64,000 nucleotides of DNA from Pontibacter sp. G13 (GTDB lineage: Bacteria; Bacteroidota; Bacteroidia; J057). Location: the NCBI RefSeq assembly GCF_031851795.1, contig NZ_CP134696.1, positions 4,484,501-4,548,500 on the forward strand, given 5' to 3'. Positions 27,268-36,497 of the stretch are shown here, piece by piece (the stretch's first letter is position 1; every line of letters begins with the position of its first letter). The notes beneath the pieces are model-generated. The model searched no databases. It saw only the letters and a list, made by a program, of their open reading frames with translations, and was not told the DNA's origin. The translations under genes were made by a program, and so were the position numbers.

Positions 27268-27383
27268 AACCATCAAGTAAGCGGCCAAAGTTAAGCCAAC
27301 GCAAAGATTGGAAACATTGATTGACGCAACAAACCTGTGGCCGAAAAACCAGGCAGTGAAGTTCGCTTAATAGGTTAAATGAG

Positions 27384-27422
27384 AAAAAATCAGGGCCTAT
27401 CCTGCTAGCGGATAGGCCCTGA
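27384..27422 (-). terminator. Intrinsic terminator after the S41 protease
   Basis: Perfect 13 bp stem TCAGGGCCTATCC/GGATAGGCCCTGA with a TGCTAGC loop. On the minus strand it is followed by TTTTTT. Confidence 0.9.
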
Positions 27423-27442
27423 CTGATTGCGGAAAACAGTTC

Positions 27443-29104
27443 TTATTTTCTGAGGAGCTTGCGATATCGGCTGTTGTCTTCCAATACTTCAGCAGCTTTG
27501 AGGATCTCAGAGTCGTGATCAAGGGAAGCTTCGATGGGACCAATCTTGAAATAGTAACGCTTCAGAATTTCAATCTTGAGGAGCCACGCAATTTCGGTCT
27601 GGTGTTTGGCAAGGTCCATGTCCTTCTGCTCGTCAAGCTCTGATTCCAAAGCCAATAACTCGTCTTGAAGTTGACTTGCATAGGCTTCGCGGTCAATTAC
27701 AGCTCTCAGTTCTTCAAGCTCGTCATCGGCAGGTGTATCATAGTCGAACTTCTGGCGGTTGACGAATTTGGTGAATTCGGCATAGAGCTGTTCATCCACT
27801 TTGAAATCCCGAGCGGAGGGAATCGTCTTATTCTTTTTCCAGTACTGCGTTGCAAAATCGAAGATCAATCCTTGGGCTTTGAGCGCTTGGACGATTTTAG
27901 CAGGAGATTTTTTCTCCACATACACATCGGGAGCAATTCCGCCTCCATCGTAAACAGTGCGGCCGTTTCGGGTCTTGAAACTATGCTGTAAGCTGTCGGG
28001 AATACGAGAAACGCTACCATTCTCATCACGTTCGGCATAGTTGATAGCTTGGATGCATCTGCCGCTGGGCGTGTAGTACTTGGCGGTAGTGACTTTGAGC
28101 TGGGTGTTGTAGCTCAAAGGGCGGATATTCTGGACGAGGCCTTTCCCAAAACTCCGTTGGCCCACGATGACTCCTCGATCGAGGTCTTGAATAGCTCCGG
28201 CCACAATTTCGGAAGCACTGGCGCTTTTTCCATTGACCAGCACCGCCAGTGGAATGTCGATGTCTACTGGCGATCTTTGTGCATTGTGTGTTCTTCGGGA
28301 GCCATTTACACGGCCGCGGGTCTCGACGATAACTTCTTTTTGGGGGATGAATACATTGGCGATTCTGACGGATTCATCAAGTCTGCCGCCTGGATTTCCA
28401 CGAAGGTCGAGGACAATTCCTTTGATGCCATGATGTTTGTCTTTGAGTTCCTCCACAGCCTCTTGAACTTCCTTTCCTGCATCTTGGGTGAATCCCTCTA
28501 GGCGAATGTACCCAACTTGGTCATTCACCATGCCAAAGAAAGGCACATTGTCGATCTTTATTCGGTCTCTGGAGATGAGGGCCTTTTGGATATCGCCTTG
28601 TTCGTTTCGCTTGAAATAGATGGTTACCTCAGTGCCCTTATTCCCTCGAAGCAGGTTGCGGACATCCGAGATTTCCATGGAGGAGGCGCTTACCTTCTCA
28701 TTGTCGATTTTGACGATTTGGTCTCCTGCCCGAAGGCCTGCTACGAATGCGGGATATCCTTCGTAAGGCTCGATTACCATGATTTTGCCATCCCGCTTTC
28801 CGATCAGTGCACCAACTCCACCATATTGTCCGGTAGACATGAATCGAAAGTCTTCCACTTCCTCTTCGCTAATGTAGTTGGTGTAGGGATCGAGGGATTC
28901 AAGCATAGCATCGATGCCGGTCCTCATCAATTCGGTAGGGTCGGTATCGTCCACATACAGGGAATTGATTTCTCGGTAGAGACGTCCGAAAATGTCGAGG
29001 TTCTTAGATATCTCGAAGTAGTTGTCGGAAATGTCAGAGACAAAACCTAAAGTAAAGGAGAGCAGGATGACAGAAGCCCAAATAGCGACTTTTCTATACC
29101 ACAT
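27443..29104 (-). CDS. S41 family C-terminal processing peptidase
   Basis: 553 residues. An N-terminal signal anchor (about 7-22) is followed by a helical cap, a PDZ domain (about 85-170, YGGVGALIGKRDGKIMV) and the S41 core with NGKSASASEIVAGA (Ser about 296) and FGKGLVQ (Lys about 321). A C-terminal helical extension of ~150 residues follows, as in the longer Bacteroidota CtpA members. It cleaves C-terminal tails of periplasmic or exported proteins. Single gene with its own terminator. Confidence 0.94.
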   Translation of the reverse strand: MWYRKVAIWASVILLSFTLGFVSDISDNYFEISKNLDIFGRLYREINSLYVDDTDPTELMRTGIDAMLESLDPYTNYISEEEVEDFRFMSTGQYGGVGALIGKRDGKIMVIEPYEGYPAFVAGLRAGDQIVKIDNEKVSASSMEISDVRNLLRGNKGTEVTIYFKRNEQGDIQKALISRDRIKIDNVPFFGMVNDQVGYIRLEGFTQDAGKEVQEAVEELKDKHHGIKGIVLDLRGNPGGRLDESVRIANVFIPQKEVIVETRGRVNGSRRTHNAQRSPVDIDIPLAVLVNGKSASASEIVAGAIQDLDRGVIVGQRSFGKGLVQNIRPLSYNTQLKVTTAKYYTPSGRCIQAINYAERDENGSVSRIPDSLQHSFKTRNGRTVYDGGGIAPDVYVEKKSPAKIVQALKAQGLIFDFATQYWKKNKTIPSARDFKVDEQLYAEFTKFVNRQKFDYDTPADDELEELRAVIDREAYASQLQDELLALESELDEQKDMDLAKHQTEIAWLLKIEILKRYYFKIGPIEASLDHDSEILKAAEVLEDNSRYRKLLRK

Positions 29105-29283
29105 ATCGCATTAGATCTGGAGTCGAGACCAATCAAACAATGGATGAATATATCCAATATCCTCAGATAGTTTACAGGATATTATTGGATAACCCTACAC
29201 CAAATGACGGATAAGCAAAGATTCCACTGATGTGATTATCCGAATCACGACATTTGCATGCCTTGGATTTGTCTGATTGGGTA

Positions 29284-29766
29284 CTAGTTGTCACTGTCAG
29301 GTGTCTGAGGTTTGTCCGTCGGCGGGGAGAGCCTATCCACGATCATACTCAGTCCTTTGGCAGTGTCTTGATGGATTCTGCGGGAAGAAGCCTTGTAGCG
29401 TTTGGTATAGAGAATCAAAATGGCCAGTGGGGCTTCCTGTTCTAGCGCCCATTGTAGGATGGGATGTTTTTGTAGCCTGTAAGCCTCTTTCATCCTGCGC
29501 TTGAGGAAGTTGCGATCCACGGCACGCTTGAAGCTTCTTTTGGGAGCCGCAAAAGCAACAGAAACTGGAGCCCTTGAATACGCTTCAAAACCTCCAGCTA
29601 CAAAATAGAATTTGAGCACGCCAACCCTCAGAGAGGAGCCGTGCTCAAATAAGTGGTCAAAAGCCTTTCTGCTGCACAATCGCTCATCCTTAGATAAGGT
29701 GAAGCGTTCCTGATTAGGAGTTTGCGCCACAGGGCATTTATTTTTGTTTTGGTCTTCCTTCGTCAC
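29284..29766 (-). CDS. rnpA: Ribonuclease P protein component
   Basis: Up to 160 residues. The core [19 protein letters not shown] and the RNA-binding [22 protein letters not shown] (RNR motif) are clear. RnpA supports the RNase P RNA in tRNA 5' maturation. No in-frame ATG precedes the core. The candidates are GTG at 29766, which would overlap rpmH by 29 bp, and GTG at 29730, just downstream of the rpmH stop; the longer form is given. The C-terminus has a Pro/Asp-rich tail. yidC and yidD are not adjacent. Confidence 0.9.
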   Translation of the reverse strand: MTKEDQNKNKCPVAQTPNQERFTLSKDERLCSRKAFDHLFEHGSSLRVGVLKFYFVAGGFEAYSRAPVSVAFAAPKRSFKRAVDRNFLKRRMKEAYRLQKHPILQWALEQEAPLAILILYTKRYKASSRRIHQDTAKGLSMIVDRLSPPTDKPQTPDSDN

Positions 29767-29902
29767 TAACGGTCAACTTGGAACGACCTTTGGCGCGTCT
29801 TGCAGCCAACACCTTGCGACCACCTGGTGTAGCCATACGCGTACGGAATCCGTGCTTGTTGCGACGCTTCCTTTTACTGGGTTGGAATGTCCGTTTACTC
29901 AT
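29738..29902 (-). CDS. rpmH: 50S ribosomal protein L34
   Basis: 54 residues from the ATG at 29902. It starts [20 protein letters not shown] and continues with [20 protein letters not shown], unmistakably L34, then a tail of about ten residues. The stop TAA is at 29738-29740. Part of the large-subunit rRNA scaffold. It is the first gene of the rpmH-rnpA operon and has a textbook Bacteroidota promoter 28 bp upstream. Confidence 0.97.
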   Translation of the reverse strand: MSKRTFQPSKRKRRNKHGFRTRMATPGGRKVLAARRAKGRSKLTVSDEGRPKQK

Positions 29903-29929
29903 CTCTTCCTCTTATTTTTCCAAGAATTG

Positions 29930-29960
29930 CAAAATTAGGCATTTTCATCTCAGGTTCAAA
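29930..29960 (-). promoter_or_regulatory. Bacteroidota-type promoter of rpmH-rnpA
   Basis: On the minus strand TTTG (29960-29957), a 19 nt spacer and TAATTTTG (29937-29930) match the primary sigma consensus TTTG-N19-TAnnTTTG. A transcript would start near 29922, about 20 nt before the rpmH ATG. Confidence 0.72.
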
Positions 29961-30042
29961 ACCTACCCGCGAGAATTATTGTAAATTGGAACCGCAAACC
30001 GGCCATGCCTTTATTGATTTTTCCCAAGAATCAGCCCTTAAT

Positions 30043-30609
30043 ATGCAAATAGCCATCATTCTGGGGAGTATCCGTACCGGACGGCAATCTCATAAAATTG
30101 CCAAATTTCTTGTAAGGATGCTTCAGGACCGACCTGATGTTGAACCCATTCTGCTGGATTTGGCAGAATACGACCTCCCGCTTTACCGAGAACGCTGGGC
30201 CGAGCAAGACCCGCCAACTCCGGTTCTGGCATCTTTCAGCCAAGTATTGAAGTCAGCCGATGCCTTGCTATTCATCTCTCCCGAATATCATGGCAGCTAC
30301 TCGGGAGTCCTCAAAAACGCGGTAGACCATTTTTGGGGCGAATTCAAGCAAAAACCCATCGGGGTAGTGGCTACCGGCAGCGGGCGATTTGGGGGAATAA
30401 ACGCCTCAACCGAAATGCAACAATTGGTCTTGTCTATTGGGGCTTATCCTATTCCTCAAAAACTGCTCGTACCTTTCGTAGATCGTGTTTTTGATGAACA
30501 AGGTAATCCTACAGATGAGCGATTGACCCAGCAAGTTCACGATTTCCTTCAGGCATTCCTCTGGTTCAGCAATGCCATCGCATCTGCCAAGCTAGCGACA
30601 CCCAAATAA
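30043..30609 (+). CDS. NADPH-dependent FMN reductase family protein
   Basis: 188 residues from the ATG at 30043 (MQIAIILGSIRTGRQSHKI); the open stretch back to 29887 overlaps the rpmH promoter and is not conserved. Flavodoxin fold: GSIRTGRQS binds the FMN phosphate, and SPEYHGSYSGVLKNAVDHF is the family signature. It reduces FMN or small electrophiles (quinones, azo compounds) with NAD(P)H in the cytosol. Divergent from rpmH. Confidence 0.9.
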   Translation: MQIAIILGSIRTGRQSHKIAKFLVRMLQDRPDVEPILLDLAEYDLPLYRERWAEQDPPTPVLASFSQVLKSADALLFISPEYHGSYSGVLKNAVDHFWGEFKQKPIGVVATGSGRFGGINASTEMQQLVLSIGAYPIPQKLLVPFVDRVFDEQGNPTDERLTQQVHDFLQAFLWFSNAIASAKLATPK

Positions 30610-30689
30610 GGTTTGAATATCCTGTTGCAAAAACTTGCACACCTCATTTTCAGTTGATAACATGCAGTTCATCCTCAAAGCTGAGCAAT

Positions 30690-31271
30690 ATGTTCTATAA
30701 ATTCTTGCTGATCATCAATGGAATCATCCTATTTGGGATGGCCGTTGCCTTGGTGTTTTTTTCGGCCTCTGTGTTCCCAGAGATGGTTTCGGATAGCGCA
30801 AAAGCTACAGATACAAGCCGAATGCTGACTATCTCCTATGGGTTCACATCGCTTGCGATTGCAGCGCTGTGCTTGTTTGTGGCAAGAAGGCCTTTGAATG
30901 CTGATATCAAATATATCTCTGCAGGAACCTTGGCGGTATTCCATGTAGGTTTATCAGCAGCGATGGCGCTTGGTGTAGTAGATGGAATCGTCAACCTGCC
31001 GTTTTTGCTGTATCATGGAGTAGCGGCCATTTTATTCTTGTGGATTTTCATGTGGAACTGGAAATGGAAGGAAAACAAGGAGGTTGAGACCGAGGATGTG
31101 ACCCCCATCGAAAACTCCGAAGAACCTGTACCGGCACTAGCTGAAAGTGAGCAAAAAGGGATTGCAGCTTCAGGTACCGAATCTACAGAGCCTCAAGCTG
31201 GAACTGAATCTGACGCTCAAACAGATATTCCTTCCACCCAAAAACCAGAGGCATCTACCTCTGACCAATAA
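30690..31271 (+). CDS. Four-helix membrane protein with acidic tail
   Basis: 193 residues from the ATG at 30690 (MFYKFLLIINGII). Four hydrophobic helices occupy about residues 4-125, resembling DUF4345-like small membrane proteins. They are followed by a ~60-residue tail rich in Glu, Thr, Ser and Pro with no fold. No motif points to a function. 80 bp after the FMN reductase gene, with a terminator 17 bp after its stop. Confidence 0.72.
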   Translation: MFYKFLLIINGIILFGMAVALVFFSASVFPEMVSDSAKATDTSRMLTISYGFTSLAIAALCLFVARRPLNADIKYISAGTLAVFHVGLSAAMALGVVDGIVNLPFLLYHGVAAILFLWIFMWNWKWKENKEVETEDVTPIENSEEPVPALAESEQKGIAASGTESTEPQAGTESDAQTDIPSTQKPEASTSDQ

Positions 31272-31287
31272 TCCTCCTATTTTTCCG

Positions 31288-31322
31288 AAAGGGGCTATCT
31301 CGATCATGAGAAAGTCCCTTTT
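31288..31322 (+). terminator. Intrinsic terminator
   Basis: AAGGGGCTATCTC and GAGAAAGTCCCTT pair with two mismatches around GATCAT, followed by TTC. It is a degenerate relative of the terminators at 20282 and 51881. Confidence 0.65.
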
Positions 31323-31387
31323 CTGCTTTTCTGAAGCTACCTTGAACAGCACCTGTTTGCAAGAAGGTGCATCGCTCGCATGAAAGT

Positions 31388-32302
31388 ATGGAATCCTTTT
31401 TCCTGAAATGGCCTGATGATCCTGCTTGGACCGTAGCATCTGCTTCTGCGGATGAACAAGGCAATACCGTCAGTTATCAAGTACGGCCTGTAGAAACTGA
31501 TTTTCCCGAGGTCATCCTCATCACTCACTTAGGGAAGCCCGCTGGTTCGGTGGATGATTTGGCACTTAGGCATTTACAGAATTTGGGGCTGGAAGATTTC
31601 CAGATCAATCAATCTCCTCATGATCTAGAGCGGAGATATATCCTTATTTCTCCAGAGGAGCAGGAGGACAGCTTCCGGGTTTTTCATTATTCAATCGGAA
31701 AGGAAGCGAGTTACCTGCAAATTGTCTCTTTTGCTCCAGAGGAAAGTCCTAGTCAATCTGTGCTAGCCAGTTGGCTTGAGTTTCTAGGGAAAGGAAAGAT
31801 TCTATCTCAGCCTTTGCAGCAAAGCCTTGCTGAAAGTGGGCTAAAGCACATCCTTCTTCCCTCCTCACTGCCTTTGGGCGTTTCTTCGAAAAAGACACTT
31901 ATCCTCCCGGAAGCGCATCCTTATCCAATTCATGCTGATTTGCCTGCTCAATTATTATTTCATGTCTGGGAAGAAGGGGCAATAAAGATGCAGTGGGGAC
32001 AAATCCTCGAAATGGGCAACGAATGGGGTAGGGTTACTCGAGAAGGGGCTCCGCCTATTCTGTATGTTCGGTGGGATCACGATAGGATGGCTTGGATCGG
32101 TGGAGATGAATCTTGGAAGGAAAAAATATGCGACTGGGCCATTGAGTCATGCTTGGGATGTCATTCGAGGACTCCTTTGGATCTGCCAAATGAGGATATA
32201 TTGCCTACAAGTTGGACCTGTAGATGGTGCGGGAATCAGCATTCCATTCACACAAAACCCACGGATACAACGTCCGTGGGTTCGCACAGTGAATCAAGAT
32301 GA
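31388..32302 (+). CDS. Protein of unknown function with C-terminal Cys pairs
   Basis: 304 residues from the ATG at 31388 (MESFFLKWPDDPAW). No signal peptide or membrane helix. Most of the chain is unrecognised mixed alpha/beta. Near the C-terminus, CLGC and, about 25 residues on, CRWCGNQH form a possible zinc ribbon (about 254-286). The last 16 codons overlap a hairpin that acts as terminator for the convergent NDH-2 gene, so the tail (SVGSHSESR) may be free to vary. Function unknown. Confidence 0.65.
   Translation: MESFFLKWPDDPAWTVASASADEQGNTVSYQVRPVETDFPEVILITHLGKPAGSVDDLALRHLQNLGLEDFQINQSPHDLERRYILISPEEQEDSFRVFHYSIGKEASYLQIVSFAPEESPSQSVLASWLEFLGKGKILSQPLQQSLAESGLKHILLPSSLPLGVSSKKTLILPEAHPYPIHADLPAQLLFHVWEEGAIKMQWGQILEMGNEWGRVTREGAPPILYVRWDHDRMAWIGGDESWKEKICDWAIESCLGCHSRTPLDLPNEDILPTSWTCRWCGNQHSIHTKPTDTTSVGSHSESR
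32254..32282 (-). terminator. Terminator of NDH-2 inside the 3' end of the convergent gene
   Basis: Perfect 10 bp stem AACCCACGGA/TCCGTGGGTT with loop TACAACG. On the minus strand it is followed by TTTGTG (TTTT including the stem edge). It is 26 bp past the NDH-2 stop but still within the coding sequence of the plus-strand gene. Confidence 0.7.
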
Positions 32303-32307
32303 AACTG

Positions 32308-33624
32308 TCAAGGGGTTGCGACCGGATCGAGATGATCCAATTCTACTTTGCGTTTGTACGGGCGAATAATGAGGCGGACGCCTTTATCGTAGGTGAAGTA
32401 ACTCCACACCCAGTTCACGAAAACCACCGCACGGTTTCGGAATCCGATGAGGAATAGCAAGTGCACAAACATCCATGTGACCCATGCGATCCATCCCTTC
32501 ATGTGAATTTTCCTGAAATCCACCACAGCCCTGTTCCGCCCAATGGTCGCCATAGATCCTTTGTCAAAATATTCGAATGGCTTAAGTGGGGCACCTTTGA
32601 CAAGCCTGATGATATTTCTGCCAACTCGTTCGCCCATTTGCATGGCCGCAGGCGCGACTTGTGGGTGTCCATTGGGATAGGCTTCGGTGGACATGCTCGC
32701 AACATCACCAATGGCAAATACATCTTCGTAGCCTTTCACTCGGTTGAATTCATCTACTTGGAGGCGATTGCCACGTCCGATAGAAGTGTCTTCGATTCCA
32801 TCAGGTACAACTCCCTTGATGCCTGCCGCCCAAATAACTGTAGCGGCTACGATTCCTTTTGCGGATTTGTTAGTAGTGACGGTTTTGCCATCATATCCGG
32901 TCACTTGAGTGTTGAGCATGAGGTTGACCCCCAGTCTCTCCAGAGTGTCTTTGGCTTCTTCAGAAGATTTGTCGCTCATTCCCGCGAGTAATCGGTCTCC
33001 AGCCTCGATGAGGTGAATCTCCATTTGTCGGAGGTCCAACTCGGGATAATCGTGCGGAAGAACATTTCGCTTCAACTCGGCAAGAGCGCCAGCAGTCTCG
33101 ACTCCTGTGGGCCCGCCTCCAACAACCACAAAATTGGTCAACTGATCTCTTTCCAGTGGATCTAGATCTTGGTGTGCGTCTTCAAAGTTCTGGAGAATTA
33201 AGTGCCTCAAATCCAAAGATTCTACCACTGTCTTCATTCCGCAGGCGTATTCCTCTACATCCTTCATCCCGAAGAAATTGGTCGTAGAGCCCGTGGCAAG
33301 CACGAGATAGTCATATGTCAATGCACCGAGATCTGTTTCTACCCGTTTGCCTTCTGGATCAATGCCCGTTACATTGGCAACTCGAAAAACAATGTTGTCG
33401 TGCGTATTGAAGATTTTGCGGATGGGAAACGCGATGGAGTCTGCTTCTAGGCCTCCCGTAGCCACTTGATAGAGCAGGGGTTGGAACGTGTGGTAATTAT
33501 GGCGGTCGATCAAGACCACTTGAAAAGGTTTGTTCCGAAGTGCATTGGCTACTGCAAGGCCTCCGAAACCTCCCCCGATAATCAGAACTCTAGGAAGATT
33601 GCTGTTTGGGACAACAACTTTCAT
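32308..33624 (-). CDS. ndh: Type II NADH dehydrogenase
   Basis: 438 residues from the ATG at 33624 (MKVVVPNSN). FAD dinucleotide motif IIGGGFGGLAVANAL, NADH motif VVGGGPTGVETAGAL, and ATGSTTNFFG, FAIGDVASM and VAPAAMQMG blocks are all typical of NDH-2. A C-terminal amphipathic/hydrophobic region (AWVTWMFVHLLFLIGF) binds it to the membrane. It transfers electrons from NADH to quinone without pumping protons, and would complement complex I (nuoI is in this window). Divergent from the PaaE-like reductase. Confidence 0.93.
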   Translation of the reverse strand: MKVVVPNSNLPRVLIIGGGFGGLAVANALRNKPFQVVLIDRHNYHTFQPLLYQVATGGLEADSIAFPIRKIFNTHDNIVFRVANVTGIDPEGKRVETDLGALTYDYLVLATGSTTNFFGMKDVEEYACGMKTVVESLDLRHLILQNFEDAHQDLDPLERDQLTNFVVVGGGPTGVETAGALAELKRNVLPHDYPELDLRQMEIHLIEAGDRLLAGMSDKSSEEAKDTLERLGVNLMLNTQVTGYDGKTVTTNKSAKGIVAATVIWAAGIKGVVPDGIEDTSIGRGNRLQVDEFNRVKGYEDVFAIGDVASMSTEAYPNGHPQVAPAAMQMGERVGRNIIRLVKGAPLKPFEYFDKGSMATIGRNRAVVDFRKIHMKGWIAWVTWMFVHLLFLIGFRNRAVVFVNWVWSYFTYDKGVRLIIRPYKRKVELDHLDPVATP

Positions 33625-33734
33625 AATTTTCAATTATTTTTGAAACTCATCGTACTGTACGCAAAGAAGCGCTAGAAGATCGGAGATTTTAATACTTTAT
33701 TACTAGTTTTGATGTTTGATCAAAGCCCTATTAT

Positions 33735-34865
33735 ATGAGCATTCACTTCGCCCCACTTGTCATAGATGAAATCAAAGACGAGACACCGGATGCCTACACG
33801 GTGTACTTTCGTCAACCTGAATCTGGGCCATTTCATTATGAGCCCGGTCAGTACCTCACTTTTCGAATGTCGATCGATGGAGCCGAGATCCGCAGGTCCT
33901 ACTCTCTGTCAAGTTCTCCGACCCAAGATGACCGCCTGAGCGTGACGATCAAGCGGGTCGAAGATGGACGCGCCTCGAACTTTATCAGAGACCATCTCAA
34001 AGCTGGAGATGTCTTGGAAAGTTACCCACCAATGGGGCATTTCAAGGTAACCGTCGACCCTAGTCACTCCAAGCACTATATTCTGATTGGCGCAGGTAGT
34101 GGGATCACTCCGCTTTATTCCATTCTGCGGACTGTATTGGCACATGAGCCTGAAAGCAAGGTGACGCTTTGGTACGGTAGCCGAAATGAGGACTCTATCA
34201 TCTTTGCGGATGAATTGGTGGAACTGGGTCAAACCTATGGGGAGCGCTTGCATGTCCTGCATTCTCTGAGCCAGCCAACAGCCGAATGGAAAGGATACAA
34301 AGGCCGCCTGGATGCTGATCGAATCTATGATCTGGTTTCAGATTTGTTCATGAAGGACGAGCATCGAAAAGAATACTTCGTTTGTGGACCGAATGGACTC
34401 ATGGAAGCAGCCGAGAAAGCCCTCGAAAAGCACGCCGTCAATCCCAATGATATTTATCACGAATACTATTCTGCTCCGACTCCTTCAGAAGCGGATGTAG
34501 CGAAGCAGTACGCGGGGACAGAGGGTGAGGAGGATGAGCCTGAACTCAATGGGCATGTTGTGTCTGATGGAGAGCAGGAATACGAGATCGTCAAGCGTAC
34601 CGTCAAGGTGATCATCGACAATCAGCCACACGAGCTTGAAGTCAATCCTGAACAGTATGTGCTCGATTCCGCCATTGCAGCTAACCTTGATCCTCCATAT
34701 GCCTGTCAGACGGGCATCTGTACGACTTGTCGGGCGATGTTGAATGAAGGGGTGGTCTCTATGGATGAAACGGAAGGGCTAAGTCGTGAAGAGATTGAGG
34801 CTGGATTTGTCCTGACCTGCCAATGTCATCCATTGACCGAAAATGTAGAGCTGGAATTCAAATAG
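33735..34865 (+). CDS. Ferredoxin-NADP reductase-like protein with 2Fe-2S domain (PaaE type)
   Basis: 376 residues. The FAD domain has RRSYSLSS, the NAD(P) domain has GAGSGITPLYSIL and CGPNGLMEAA, and a C-terminal plant-type 2Fe-2S ferredoxin domain has Cys324, Cys329, Cys332 and Cys362. An acidic linker of ~50 residues sits before the ferredoxin domain. The layout is that of PaaE/HmpX-like electron-transfer reductases feeding oxygenases. No phenylacetate gene is near, so its partner is unknown. A TAGTTTTG element at 33704-33711 could be its -7 box, though no clear TTTG is found at the right distance. Confidence 0.93.
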   Translation: MSIHFAPLVIDEIKDETPDAYTVYFRQPESGPFHYEPGQYLTFRMSIDGAEIRRSYSLSSSPTQDDRLSVTIKRVEDGRASNFIRDHLKAGDVLESYPPMGHFKVTVDPSHSKHYILIGAGSGITPLYSILRTVLAHEPESKVTLWYGSRNEDSIIFADELVELGQTYGERLHVLHSLSQPTAEWKGYKGRLDADRIYDLVSDLFMKDEHRKEYFVCGPNGLMEAAEKALEKHAVNPNDIYHEYYSAPTPSEADVAKQYAGTEGEEDEPELNGHVVSDGEQEYEIVKRTVKVIIDNQPHELEVNPEQYVLDSAIAANLDPPYACQTGICTTCRAMLNEGVVSMDETEGLSREEIEAGFVLTCQCHPLTENVELEFK

Positions 34866-34911
34866 GATTTCAGACGAATTGAATAAATGAAGCTTAAATA
34901 GCTTCAAAAAA

Positions 34912-34943
34912 TGGGGCTGGCCTTCGGAAGGTTAGCCCCTTTA
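34912..34943 (+). terminator. Intrinsic terminator after the PaaE-like gene
   Basis: GGGGCTGGCCTT pairs with AAGGTTAGCCCC (two G-T pairs) around CGG, followed by TTTAT. Confidence 0.8.
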
Positions 34944-35002
34944 TCTTTGGGCGAATGTTCAGGGGAAAACTGATTGCCGAATCCAAAAACTCAGCCCATA
35001 CC

Positions 35003-35038
35003 AAAAAAGGAGGCCATCTACTACAGATGGCCTCCTTT
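35003..35038 (-). terminator. Intrinsic terminator after ompH
   Basis: Perfect 14 bp stem AAAGGAGGCCATCT/AGATGGCCTCCTTT with a five-base loop. On the minus strand it is followed by TTTTTTGG. It ends the transcript of the last OmpH gene. Confidence 0.9.
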
Positions 35039-35059
35039 AGTATGTTTTCTGAAATATCC

Positions 35060-35611
35060 CTATTGGTTTTCAGGGATTTTGATGCCCAAGCGAGTCATCA
35101 ATTTCAGGGTCAACTCGTCCTCTTCTGGTCCGTGAAGAACGATGCTCATTCCGGAACCGTCGGTGGTGTTGAGGATGTGAGAATATCCTTCTGCTTCAGC
35201 CAAGGCCTTCAACTCACGCTGGATTTTCTCGGAGATAGGTGCCATCAAGTCAGCACGCTTAGCCATCAACTTTTCGTCAGACTCTGCAGCTTTCTTACGG
35301 ATTTCCGCATCCAACTCCTGCAATTCTTTTTCCAAAGCTTGGCGCTCGGAGTCGCTAGGAGGATTAGGAGATTGCATGGCAGCCTGATAGTCTTGAGCTT
35401 TGGTCTGCAAGTAAACTTGGCGAGTCTGCAGATCTTCAGCGAGCTTACCTTGCATGGTTTGAAGCTGCTGGTTCATAGATTTAGTTTCAGGCATATAAAC
35501 CAAGACCGCCTCCATGTTCACGTATCCGATCTTAACCTGAGCCTGAGAAAAGTTTGGTGTAGCACATCCCAGTCCTACCAACAGAAAGGCGATTAAAGCT
35601 TTCAACCTCAT
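35060..35611 (-). CDS. OmpH/Skp family periplasmic chaperone (second copy)
   Basis: 183 residues. Signal peptide (about 1-24, also a GLGC that could be a lipobox), KIGYVNMEAVLVYMPE as in Skp family N-termini, a long coiled-coil hairpin (45-135) and the closing strand EGYSHILNTTDGSGMSIVLHGPEEDEL. Skp-like trimers hold unfolded outer-membrane proteins on their way to BamA. It lies 166 bp after a second ompH gene. Confidence 0.9.
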   Translation of the reverse strand: MRLKALIAFLLVGLGCATPNFSQAQVKIGYVNMEAVLVYMPETKSMNQQLQTMQGKLAEDLQTRQVYLQTKAQDYQAAMQSPNPPSDSERQALEKELQELDAEIRKKAAESDEKLMAKRADLMAPISEKIQRELKALAEAEGYSHILNTTDGSGMSIVLHGPEEDELTLKLMTRLGIKIPENQ

Positions 35612-35777
35612 AATTGACTTATTAAAAGTTGGTTACAGAATCCATTTTGTTATGGGCAAATGTACAAAAACAATCCGGTTATCACCTATTAAGGCTTTGT
35701 TAATGCCTGCCCGCAAAAGGGGCTAGACGGCGAAAAAATCGGCTTTTTCATACACGAATTCCCGATGAAACCGAGGG

Positions 35778-36308
35778 TTATTCTCCCTCACCTTCCATGT
35801 CAATCCCCATGTCTTCTAGTACGAGATCGCTCAGGTCGTATTGGGCATTGGTGTAAACCAAGGTCACCTCGCCGGCCTTATCCAACACGATATCAAAACG
35901 TCGTCTTTTGGCTACCGCCTCGATGGATTTGAATACCTTATCCTGAATGGGACGCACCTTGGTGTCTTGCAATGTGAAGAGCTCGCCATTGTATCCGAAC
36001 TTCTTTTCTCGGAATTCCTTGGCTTCCCGCTCTTTGGCAAAAATCTCTTCTTGGCGCTCGCGTTTTACATCTTCGGGAAGGAGTACTTCCTGAGTTTGGA
36101 ACTCACGGTATAGGCGCTCGATTTCCTGATACATTTGCTCCAACTCCTGCTGCCATTTTTGAGAAATGCGGTCTACTTCTTCTTGAGCAGTCTGGTAGTC
36201 GGGAATTTGTTCCATGATGTATTTGGTGTCGACGTAAGCGACCTTTTGTGCCATTGCGGCTCCGACGCTCAAGAAAAGCGCCATCATCAGGGAAAGAATA
36301 GTCTTCAT
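35778..36308 (-). CDS. OmpH/Skp family periplasmic chaperone (first copy)
   Basis: 176 residues from ATG 36308; a second ATG lies directly before it at 36311. Signal peptide ending AMA, then KVAYVDTKYIMEQIPDY, a coiled-coil region rich in Gln, Glu, Arg and Lys, and a C-terminal FDIVLDKAGEVTLVYTN strand typical of the family. It follows bamA but is separated from it by a terminator, so both ompH genes probably also have their own promoter in the 249 bp gap. Confidence 0.93.
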   Translation of the reverse strand: MKTILSLMMALFLSVGAAMAQKVAYVDTKYIMEQIPDYQTAQEEVDRISQKWQQELEQMYQEIERLYREFQTQEVLLPEDVKRERQEEIFAKEREAKEFREKKFGYNGELFTLQDTKVRPIQDKVFKSIEAVAKRRRFDIVLDKAGEVTLVYTNAQYDLSDLVLEDMGIDMEGEGE

Positions 36309-36497
36309 CATGAATAATGTTTGAATGTCAAATGTGCGTCTATGCAGAGATTGACTGCATATATGTGTGGATATGCCACAGTTGTGCCGACATCGTAATC
36401 ATCGACTCCCCAATATACGCAATCCAAGTACCTTCCAGAGGTACCAATGGAAATCCATCCTTCACCCATATTCGCCCATTGAGCACATCCGTCTATG

